Below are positions 1 to 5,570 of a stretch of 6,366 bases of DNA, one piece after another. The stretch spans positions 1 through 6,366 of the forward strand of contig JAGQQZ010000520.1 in the NCBI GenBank assembly GCA_020425915.1, in the 5' to 3' direction. Under the pieces are notes generated by a model. The model searched no databases, was not told where the DNA came from, and was given only the letters and a program-made list of their open reading frames with translations. Every line of letters begins with the position of its first letter. Within the stretch, counting starts at the first letter, position 1. A program made the position numbers and the translations under genes. This stretch comes from Planctomycetota bacterium. GTDB taxonomy: Bacteria > Planctomycetota > UBA1135 > UBA2386.

Positions 1-171
1 CACCGACCAGCTGTCGTCCGGACTGCCGTCGTTGACGAAGATGATCTCGTGCGGCATCGGGTTCGCCGCGAAGAACGCATCCAGCCGAGCCAGTGTCTTC
101 GGCAGGATCTTCTCGGATCGGTAGACCGGGATGACGATCGAGAGCAGTTCGTCCCCGGCCCCTTCCGTCAT
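1..171 (-). CDS. Family 2 glycosyltransferase, N-terminal part (cut by window edge)
   Basis: Only the first 57 codons are present; the gene runs off the left edge. The translation shows the start of a GT-A fold: a first beta strand, SIVIPVYRSE (residues 11-20), and then EIIFVNDGSPDDS (42-54), whose Asp48 in the NDGS motif normally contacts the nucleotide of the sugar donor. The spacing of these two blocks resembles the dolichyl/undecaprenyl-phosphate sugar transferase branch (DPM1/ArnC type), but the DXD motif and any membrane segments lie outside the window, so the substrate is unknown. The ATG at 171 overlaps the wecE stop in an ATGA junction, which suggests translational coupling. A weak CAGGG lies just upstream. 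The coupling to an aminosugar transaminase suggests a role in making a surface glycan or lipid-linked sugar. The family call is firm and the subfamily call is tentative. Confidence 0.88.
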   Translation of the reverse strand, partial: MTEGAGDELLSIVIPVYRSEKILPKTLARLDAFFAANPMPHEIIFVNDGSPDDSWSV

Positions 172-1316
172 CGACCCTGCCCTGCGAAGTACGATTCGAT
201 GCCGTCGACGACGCGCTGCTGGTCCGCCGGCGTGATGTCGTAGAACAACGGCAGGCGCAGGAGCCGCTTCGAGCAGTCCTCGGTCACGGGCAGGTCACCC
301 GCCGCATAGCCGAGCTTGTTGCCCATCGGCGAATCGTGCAGCGGCAGGTAGTGGAACACCGCTCGAACGCCCAGCGTGCGCAGGTGTGTGATCATCTCGT
401 CGCGCGTGTCCCCGTCCTGGAACAGCACGTAGAACATGTGGTAGTTGCTCTGGCAGTGCTCGGGCACGATCGGGCGGCGGAGCAGTCCGCGCGTCTCGAA
501 CGACTCGAGCAGCTCGTAGTACGTCTCCCAGATCTTGCGCCGGCGTTGCGCGATCTCTTCGAGCAGTTCGATCTGCGCGTAGAGGAACGCACACGCGATC
601 TCGGTCGGCACGTAGGAACTGCCGACGTCGACCCAGGTGTACTTGTCCACCTCACCGCGGAAGAACTTCGAACGGTTCGTCCCCTTGTCGCGGATGATCT
701 CGGCCCGCTCCATGAACGACGCATCGTTGATGCAGAGCGCGCCGCCCTCGCCGCAGGTGTAGTTCTTGGTCTCGTGGAAGCTGTACGTGCCGAGCTCACC
801 GATCGAGCCGAGAGCGCGCCCCTTGTAGTAGGCGTGGACGCCTTGCGCCGCGTCCTCGACCACCGCCACGCCACGGCGCCTGCCGATCTCGCAGATCGTG
901 TCCATTTCGGCGGACACGCCGGCGTAGTGGACCGGCAACACCGCCTTCGTGTTGTCGGTGATCAACCCCTCGACCAGGGTCTCGTCCATGTTCAGCGTGT
1001 CGGGACGCACGTCGGCGAACACCGGCTTCGCCCCGCGCTGCACGATCGCATTCGCGGTCGAGACGAACGTGAACGACGGCACGATGACCTCGTCGCCCGG
1101 CCCGACGTCGAGCAGCATCATCGCCATCTCGAGCGCGGCCGTGCACGACGGTGTCATCAGCACCTTGTGGATCCCGAACCGCTGCTGGAACTCACGGCTG
1201 CACTCGCGCGTGAAGTGTCCGTCTCCGGCGATGTTGCCGAGCGTGACGGCACGGGCCACGTAGAACAGTTCTTTGCCGGCGATGAACGGGCGGTTGAAGG
1301 GAATCTCTGCGGTCAT
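168..1316 (-). CDS. wecE: dTDP-4-amino-4,6-dideoxygalactose transaminase (WecE/RffA type)
   Basis: This is a 382-residue PLP-dependent sugar aminotransferase of the DegT/DnrJ/EryC1/StrS family. WecE converts dTDP-4-keto-6-deoxyglucose to dTDP-4-amino-4,6-dideoxygalactose (dTDP-Fuc4N) with glutamate as amino donor, in the cytosol. The sequence is WecE-like along its whole length: IPFNRP at the N-terminus, LMTPSCTAALEMA (53-65), PGDEVIVPSFTFVSTANA (73-90), VEDAAQG (153-159, Asp155 facing the PLP ring nitrogen), SFHETKNY (179-186, Lys184 as the Schiff-base lysine), RDKGTNRSKFFRG (209-221), YTWVDVGSSY and RLLRLPLFY near the end. The length is normal for the family. The start is fixed by an in-frame TAG at 1334-1332, six codons upstream, with no other start codon between. 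No Shine-Dalgarno sequence is visible. That TAG is part of TAGCGT, a weak -10-like hexamer. The gene is followed by the overlapping glycosyltransferase. A related 4-keto-sugar could be the substrate. Confidence 0.93.
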   Translation of the reverse strand: MTAEIPFNRPFIAGKELFYVARAVTLGNIAGDGHFTRECSREFQQRFGIHKVLMTPSCTAALEMAMMLLDVGPGDEVIVPSFTFVSTANAIVQRGAKPVFADVRPDTLNMDETLVEGLITDNTKAVLPVHYAGVSAEMDTICEIGRRRGVAVVEDAAQGVHAYYKGRALGSIGELGTYSFHETKNYTCGEGGALCINDASFMERAEIIRDKGTNRSKFFRGEVDKYTWVDVGSSYVPTEIACAFLYAQIELLEEIAQRRRKIWETYYELLESFETRGLLRRPIVPEHCQSNYHMFYVLFQDGDTRDEMITHLRTLGVRAVFHYLPLHDSPMGNKLGYAAGDLPVTEDCSKRLLRLPLFYDITPADQQRVVDGIESYFAGQGR

Positions 1317-1347
1317 GGGAGTGGACGGACGCTAACGCTTCCCCCGC

Positions 1348-1396
1348 ACCTCCGCCAGTCCGATGAGGGGGGCCAGCAGTCGAGAACGCCGGAGGT
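1348..1396. repeat. Inverted repeat in the wecE upstream region
   Basis: ACCTCCG (1348-1354) is matched exactly by CGGAGGT (1390-1396), giving a possible 7-bp stem with a 35-base loop. It is the stem nearest to wecE in the 150-base gap between nnrE and wecE. In the minus-strand RNA the arm at 1354-1348 contains a GGAGGT string, but it lies about 30 bases from the ATG, too far to act as its ribosome binding site. Chance is a real possibility in such GC-rich DNA. Confidence 0.25.
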
Positions 1397-1402
1397 CGCG
1401 AC

Positions 1403-1437
1403 GGCACCGAACGCTCGTCTGCGGGGGGCTCGGTGCC
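1403..1437. repeat. 8-bp perfect inverted repeat between nnrE and wecE
   Basis: GGCACCGA (1403-1410) pairs perfectly with TCGGTGCC (1430-1437) around a 19-base loop. It directly abuts the hairpin at 1438-1460, so the two stems could stack in the RNA. It may be an RNA structure in the leader of wecE, or an operator. No protein-binding family can be assigned. Confidence 0.35.
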
Positions 1438-1460
1438 TGCCCGCGAGACCCCGGCGGGCA
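1438..1460 (-). terminator. Candidate stem-loop just downstream of nnrE
   Basis: TGCCCGC (1438-1444) and GCGGGCA (1454-1460) form a perfect 7-bp GC-rich stem with a 9-base loop, starting six bases after the nnrE stop codon at 1467. The position suits a terminator or 3'-end stabiliser for the small-protein/nnrE transcript. No U-tract follows, so it is not a classical intrinsic terminator. Such U-poor hairpins are often proposed in high-GC actinobacteria. It could equally be part of a structured leader for wecE if transcription reads through. Confidence 0.35.
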
Positions 1461-1466
1461 TCGCCG

Positions 1467-2093
1467 TCAGTCGACTCGCGGCAGCCCGAGCGGTGCGACG
1501 ACGATGTCACCGACGTATTCACGCGCGGCATCGGCGACCAGTCCGAGCTTCGGCGCTTCGAACGTCACAGTCACGTCGGCGCGGCAGGTCGGGCCGAGCG
1601 GCCGACCCGTGTCACCGTGCAGCCCACTCGGGATGTCGACCGCGAGCTTCGGGCCGTCGGCCGCGTTGAACGCCTCGACCCACTCGGCGGCGCGCCCCGC
1701 CAGCGCACGCGTCAGGCCGGTCCCGAACATCGCGTCGATCCAGACCGCGTCGCGATCTCGCGACAGGTCGGCAGCACCGCCGATCTCGATCGGCACACCG
1801 GCGGCCCGCAGGATCGCGAACTGCAGCGCGGCGTCCGGAGCACGGTCGGGGTCCGGCTCGGCGAGGAGGAGCACACGCGCGCGGGGTCCCAGGTGACGCG
1901 CCGCCGCCAGACCATCGCCACCGTTGTTGCCGGGACCACACAGGACGACGAAGCGATCGCCGAGCGTCCGGGCTCGCTCGGCGACGGCGCGGGACGCGTT
2001 CTCCATGAGCAGGATCGACGGCATGCCGAGCCGATCGACCGCGTCTCGGTCGATCGCACGTGCCTGTTCGACGGAGATCGGGTGCTCGCTCAT
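1467..2093 (-). CDS. nnrE: NAD(P)H-hydrate epimerase (stand-alone YjeF_N domain)
   Basis: This 208-residue protein covers the YjeF N-terminal domain only. The enzyme interconverts the R and S forms of hydrated NADH and NADPH (NAD(P)HX), so that a separate dehydratase (NnrD) can restore the cofactor; it is a cytosolic metabolite-repair enzyme. Diagnostic motifs are present in order: SILLMENAS (26-34), CGPGNNGGDGLAAARHL (52-68, the nucleotide-binding loop), DAMFGTGL (120-127), AVDIPSGLHGDTG (151-163, with Asp153 as the expected catalytic acid), VTVTFEAPKLGL (174-185) and VGDIVVAPLGLP (194-205). The usual C-terminal dehydratase domain of bacterial YjeF fusions is absent, and the protein ends normally after the epimerase domain. 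The ATG sits in an ATGA overlap with the stop of the small upstream gene and has no Shine-Dalgarno sequence, so translation probably depends on coupling to that gene. Confidence 0.92.
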   Translation of the reverse strand: MSEHPISVEQARAIDRDAVDRLGMPSILLMENASRAVAERARTLGDRFVVLCGPGNNGGDGLAAARHLGPRARVLLLAEPDPDRAPDAALQFAILRAAGVPIEIGGAADLSRDRDAVWIDAMFGTGLTRALAGRAAEWVEAFNAADGPKLAVDIPSGLHGDTGRPLGPTCRADVTVTFEAPKLGLVADAAREYVGDIVVAPLGLPRVD

Positions 2094-2326
2094 GCGCGCC
2101 GTTCGAACGAATGGCAGTTCGCGATGTGGACCTCGTTCTTGAACGTCTCACGACCGGCGAAATGACACATCACACCGTCGTCGAACGTCGCACCGCAGTG
2201 CCGACAATCCCCGCACGGGAACCCCGCCGTCGAGCGCCCGCCGCCGGTCAGACCCGAGCCGATCACGACCCGGTAGACGAACCAGACGAGGGCCGTCAGG
2301 ACGGCGATTCGCAACACCAAGACCAC
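2090..2326 (-). CDS. Small Cys-rich membrane-anchored protein of unknown function
   Basis: I do not recognise this 78-residue protein. Residues 2-22 form one hydrophobic helix (LVLRIAVLTALVWFVYRVV), likely a membrane anchor. A Gly-rich linker (about 23-36) follows, then a compact domain with Cys38, Cys41, Cys44, Cys54 and Cys71 (CxxCxxC-x9-C-x16-C) and His43, His55, His67 and His72. This layout suggests a zinc ribbon or possibly an iron-sulfur site; the metal is inference. The block TFKNEVHIANC (61-71) looks like a conserved core rather than random sequence. The start is GTG at 2326: an in-frame TAG at 2338-2336 rules out a longer form, and a -10 box sits exactly one promoter spacing upstream. 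The stop overlaps the nnrE start by four bases. That the ORF is real is supported by the coupling, the promoter and the patterned Cys residues. Confidence 0.75.
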   Translation of the reverse strand: MVLVLRIAVLTALVWFVYRVVIGSGLTGGGRSTAGFPCGDCRHCGATFDDGVMCHFAGRETFKNEVHIANCHSFERRA

Positions 2327-2338
2327 GCACGGATTCTA
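2326..2338 (-). promoter_or_regulatory. Leaderless promoter (-10 TAGAAT) for the small protein/nnrE pair
   Basis: On the minus strand, TAGAAT (2338-2333) is followed by six bases and then the GTG at 2326. With the normal spacing between a -10 element and the transcription start, +1 would fall on the G of GTG, giving a leaderless mRNA. This is a known layout in actinobacteria. It lies in the 49-base gap after recG. No good -35 hexamer is seen 17-18 bases upstream. The lack of any Shine-Dalgarno sequence before this GTG agrees with the reading. Confidence 0.55.
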
Positions 2339-2375
2339 CCGATTCCGCTCCGCCCGTGAGCGTGTTCCCGCCGCG

Positions 2376-4328
2376 TCACTCGGCGCGCACCGCCCGGCGC
2401 GCGCGTTCGAGCAACTCGAAGTCGGCGATCGGATCGAGCGCACGGAAGTCGAGGGCGCCGCTCTGGCGCACGCCGAGCAGTTCGCCGGCGCCGCGCAGCC
2501 TGAGGTCCTCCTCGGCGAGGGAGAACCCGTCGAGTGATCGACACACCGCCGCGGTCCGAGCGTTGGCGTGCCCCGTCAGGATGCAGAGACCACGGCGCAC
2601 ACCCCGACCGACTCGACCCCGCAGTTGATGCAGAGTCGCCATCCCGAACCGTTCGGCCGAGGTCACGACCATGAGCGTCGCCGCCGGCACGTCGACCCCC
2701 ACTTCGAGCACCGTCGTCCCGACCAGCACCGAGACGGTACCGTCACGGAACGCCGCGATCGCACGCTGGCGCTCCTCCGCCCGCTGACGACCATGGACGA
2801 GCGCGCACGCGAAACGTCGCGACAGCTCGCGGTGAACGTGCACGGCACCGCCCTTCTCCCCTTTCTGGCCGACCTTGGGACACACCACGTACACCCGACC
2901 CCCACGGCGCAGCGTGCGCTCGATCGATCGAAGCACGCGGGACCAACGCTCACGCGGGACGAACACCGCGGGCGACATGCGGCGGCCTGGCGGCCGATCG
3001 CGCAAGGCAACCGCATCGAGATCACCGAACAGCGTGAGCGCCAACGTGCGCGGGATCGGCGTCGCGGTCATGACGAGCACGTGCGGGGCTCGACCCTTCG
3101 CGACGAGACGCGCACGCTGATCGACGCCGAATCGATGCTGCTCGTCGATGATGACGAGCCCGAGGCGCGCGAACTCGGTCTGCTCCGAGAGCAAGGCATG
3201 TGTTCCGACGACGAAGCGAGCCCGGCCGTCGGCGATCCGAGTCGCCACCTCGACTCGCTCGTTCGCCGGCAGGCCACCGACGAGGAGATCGAGTTGCAGT
3301 CCCGATCGGTCGAGCCAGCCGCCGAGCGAAGCGGCGTGTTGTTCGGCCAGCAGCTCCGTCGGCGCGAGCAACGCGACCTGGTAGCCGGCCTCGACCGTCG
3401 CGACCGCGGCATCGAGCGCGACCGCGGTCTTGCCGGTGCCGACGTCGCCGTGCAGGAGGATGCCGAACGGCGGACCTTCCGCGAGCGAGCGGTGGAGGAA
3501 CGACACCGCGTGTGCCTGATCGTCGGTCCAGTCGAACGGCAGGACCTCCCGCATCCGTTCCGCATGATCGTCGCCGACCGGGATCTGGGGACCGCGCTGC
3601 CGGATTCGCCGCCGCCGCGCGGCCTCGAGACCCCGAAACAGCTCGACGGCCTCGAGCAACGCGAACCACGCGCGGGCGCGCTCGTGCTCGGCCGCGTCCC
3701 TCGGAACGTGCATCGCACGAATCGCCTCGGCCGGCGCGCGGATCGCACCCCCGAGTCGTGGCGGCAGTGCAGGGACGATCGGCCGCGAGAAGTCCGTGCG
3801 TTCCAGCGCCTGTCGGATCAGTGTTCGCAATCGTGACTCCGAGACGCCCTCGACGTCACGGTAGTGCATCACGAGCGGTCCCGGCGGCGCGGCACCCTCG
3901 GGCAGGACGCGCGCGTTCTCGAGCACGAACGTCGCACCCGACTTGTCGAGCCGACCCTCGACGCGACGCTGCACCCCGACGCGATACGACTTCGCGAGGT
4001 ACGGCTGGTTGAAGAAGGAGATCCGGAACGAGGTTCCGTCCGCGGTGGAGAACGTCACGCTGACGATGCTCCGGCGGCCGGGCAACCAGCCGGTGCGAAC
4101 GCGCGTCACGCTGCCCGTGATGCGGACCGATCGACCGAGGAGATCGTCGCTCGGGCACTCGACGTCGCCGTACTCGACGTGACGACGCGGGAAGTACAAC
4201 AGCAGCTGCGCGATCGTCCGAACGCCGACCGCGGCCAAGCGTGCGGCGACTTTCGGGCCGACGCCATCGAGCACGGTCGTAGCGGCGTCCGGATCGATCC
4301 CGTCGAACTCCGCGGTGTCAAGTGCCAT
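2376..4328 (-). CDS. recG: ATP-dependent DNA helicase RecG
   Basis: This 650-residue superfamily 2 helicase remodels stalled replication forks and branched DNA such as Holliday junctions and R-loops. In order: an HhH-like segment (about 18-50, VLDGVGPKVAARL); a wedge/OB domain (about 65-145) with the family's FFNQPYLAK; Walker A GDVGTGKT (294-301); APTELLAEQH (322-331); GTHALL (375-380); the Walker B variant DEQH (395-398) that is typical of RecG; TATPIPRTL (421-429); VCPKV (482-486); LVGTTVLEVGVDVP (535-548); ERFGMATLHQLRGRVGRG (559-576); and the C-terminal EEDLRLRGAGELLGVRQSG (606-624). All helicase motifs look intact, and the protein is slightly shorter than E. coli RecG. The ATG at 4328 is chosen because the family N-terminus starts there. 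The same frame stays open far upstream to 5666, but that stretch lies antisense to the pyrophosphorylase gene and is not RecG. No Shine-Dalgarno sequence is visible. Confidence 0.96.
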   Translation of the reverse strand: MALDTAEFDGIDPDAATTVLDGVGPKVAARLAAVGVRTIAQLLLYFPRRHVEYGDVECPSDDLLGRSVRITGSVTRVRTGWLPGRRSIVSVTFSTADGTSFRISFFNQPYLAKSYRVGVQRRVEGRLDKSGATFVLENARVLPEGAAPPGPLVMHYRDVEGVSESRLRTLIRQALERTDFSRPIVPALPPRLGGAIRAPAEAIRAMHVPRDAAEHERARAWFALLEAVELFRGLEAARRRRIRQRGPQIPVGDDHAERMREVLPFDWTDDQAHAVSFLHRSLAEGPPFGILLHGDVGTGKTAVALDAAVATVEAGYQVALLAPTELLAEQHAASLGGWLDRSGLQLDLLVGGLPANERVEVATRIADGRARFVVGTHALLSEQTEFARLGLVIIDEQHRFGVDQRARLVAKGRAPHVLVMTATPIPRTLALTLFGDLDAVALRDRPPGRRMSPAVFVPRERWSRVLRSIERTLRRGGRVYVVCPKVGQKGEKGGAVHVHRELSRRFACALVHGRQRAEERQRAIAAFRDGTVSVLVGTTVLEVGVDVPAATLMVVTSAERFGMATLHQLRGRVGRGVRRGLCILTGHANARTAAVCRSLDGFSLAEEDLRLRGAGELLGVRQSGALDFRALDPIADFELLERARRAVRAE

Positions 4329-4373
4329 GCCGTGTCGTCGACGGAGCGGATTCGTGAAACATGCGACGCGCGC

Positions 4374-4400
4374 GAAAGTTGCGCACGCCGACGCACTTTC
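4374..4400. repeat. Imperfect inverted repeat in the divergent recG/pyrophosphorylase gap
   Basis: GAAAGTTGCG (4374-4383) is mirrored by CGCACTTTC (4392-4400), with one unpaired T. It lies near the middle of the 129-base region (4329-4457) between the two divergently read genes, where an operator or overlapping promoters would be expected. No convincing -35/-10 pair is seen for either gene. TACCGT (4428-4433, plus strand) is a weak -10 candidate for the rightward gene. Regulation through this repeat is speculative. Confidence 0.3.
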
Positions 4401-4445
4401 CTCTCGGCACGCGCGCGGATCAACCGGTACCGTTCGCGGCCCGAC

Positions 4446-4449
4446 GGAG
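4446..4449 (+). promoter_or_regulatory. Ribosome binding site deciding the pyrophosphorylase start
   Basis: GGAG within ACGGAG lies eight bases before the GTG at 4458. It is the only clear Shine-Dalgarno sequence found for any start in the window, and it supports GTG 4458 over the longer open frame that continues upstream. Confidence 0.6.
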
Positions 4450-4457
4450 TCCCCCTC

Positions 4458-5570
4458 GTGAAGTCCCTGACCGAAGAACATCTCTCGTTCCTGTCCCGCT
4501 TCGGCTTCGACCCCGAGCTGTTCGAGTCGTGGCGCAAGGCGGTCCGCGACGGCTCGCTGTCGCTCGAGAACAACGAGGTGACCGGACAGCTGCTCGCCCC
4601 CGCCCCGGACCAGATTCGCTCGCTGCCGCGCGAGGACTCCGAAGACCGTCAGGAGCTGTTCGAGATCGGCAAGGCCGCGATCGCGAATGGCGAGTTCGGC
4701 GTGGTGATCCTCAACGGAGGCATGGCGACCCGATTCGGCGGCGTGGTGAAGGGCACGGTCGACGTGGTCGGTGAGACCTCGTTCCTCGGCTTGAAGCTGC
4801 ACGACGTCCGACGCGCGGAAAAGACCTGCGGCGGCACGATCCCCGTGATGCTGATGAACAGCTTCGCGACCGACGAGGCGACCACCGCCCACTGCCGCGA
4901 ACACGAGTGGTTCGGTCTGCCCAAGGAGCAGGTCGACCACTTCACGCAGTTCATCTCGGTCCGACTCGACGAGAAGGGCAACATCTTCGAGCCCGAGAAA
5001 GGCCAGATCTCGCCGTACGGACCGGGACACGGCGACTTCAGCTTCGCGCTCCGACACAGCGGACTGCTCCAGCGGTTCCTCGAGAACGGTGGCAAGTACC
5101 TGATGCTGCAGAACGTCGACAACCTCGGCGCGCGCGTCAGTCCGGCGATCCTCGGCCACCACATCCAGAACCGCGCCGAGATCACGTGCGAATGCGCACC
5201 GAAGTGGCCAGGTGACGTCGGCGGGTCGCCGTTCGTGCTCGACGGCAAGCTCCAGCTCGTCGAACAACTGCGCTTTCCGGCCGGGTTCGACCCCGACATC
5301 GTCGACGTGTTCAACACGAACACGTTCCACTTCTCGGCGTCGTCGATCGACCGCGACTTCGAGCTCGGTTGGTACTACGTCGAGAAGGCGGTCGGAGACC
5401 GCAAGGCGATCCAGATCGAGCGCCTCGTCGGCGAACTGACGAAGCATCTGAAGAGCAACTTCGTGCGGGTGAAACGCACCGGCGACGGCACGCGGTTCCT
5501 GCCGATCAAGACGCCCGACGACCTCGAGTCCGCACGCGACGAAGTGCGCGAACTCTACGACGAGCCGTAG
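4458..5570 (+). CDS. Eukaryotic-type UTP-glucose-1-phosphate uridylyltransferase family protein
   Basis: This 370-residue protein belongs to the UDPGP family (eukaryotic UGP2/UAP1 type), not the GalU type common in bacteria. Such enzymes join UTP and a sugar-1-phosphate, usually glucose-1-phosphate, to give UDP-sugar and pyrophosphate in the cytosol. Recognisable blocks are VVILNGGMATRFGGVVKG (82-99, nucleotide loop with Lys98), PVMLMNSFATDE (129-140), SPYGPGHGDF (185-194), SGLLQRFLENGGKYLMLQNVDNLGA (201-225, with the NVDNLG motif), VFNTNTFHFS (284-293) and RFLPIKTPDDL (346-356). The catalytic core is complete, but the protein stops soon after RFLPIKT, so the C-terminal beta-helix domain of eukaryotic UGPases is missing. 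The usual GGxGT loop reads GGMAT here. GTG 4458 is preceded by GGAG. The stop overlaps the start of the next gene. UDP-GlcNAc or another UDP-sugar remains possible as product. Confidence 0.88.
   Translation: MKSLTEEHLSFLSRFGFDPELFESWRKAVRDGSLSLENNEVTGQLLAPAPDQIRSLPREDSEDRQELFEIGKAAIANGEFGVVILNGGMATRFGGVVKGTVDVVGETSFLGLKLHDVRRAEKTCGGTIPVMLMNSFATDEATTAHCREHEWFGLPKEQVDHFTQFISVRLDEKGNIFEPEKGQISPYGPGHGDFSFALRHSGLLQRFLENGGKYLMLQNVDNLGARVSPAILGHHIQNRAEITCECAPKWPGDVGGSPFVLDGKLQLVEQLRFPAGFDPDIVDVFNTNTFHFSASSIDRDFELGWYYVEKAVGDRKAIQIERLVGELTKHLKSNFVRVKRTGDGTRFLPIKTPDDLESARDEVRELYDEP

Noticed and set aside
1329..1334. TAGCGT as a -10 box for wecE
   Set aside because: It fits the loose TAnnnT form, but no -35 is seen and the 12-base distance to the ATG fits neither a leaderless start nor a normal leader. 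Too weak to list.
336..2165. 609-codon plus-strand open frame across wecE and nnrE
   Set aside because: It lies opposite two conserved genes, is rich in Arg, His and Asp with no motif, and arises from the codon bias of the true strand.
2568..3836. 422-codon plus-strand open frame opposite recG
   Set aside because: It is a low-complexity Arg/Asp/Glu-rich shadow of intact recG helicase motifs and has no family features.
3864..4457. Upstream extension of the pyrophosphorylase reading frame
   Set aside because: It runs antisense to the start of recG and through the divergent gap. Family-like sequence and a ribosome binding site place the start at GTG 4458.
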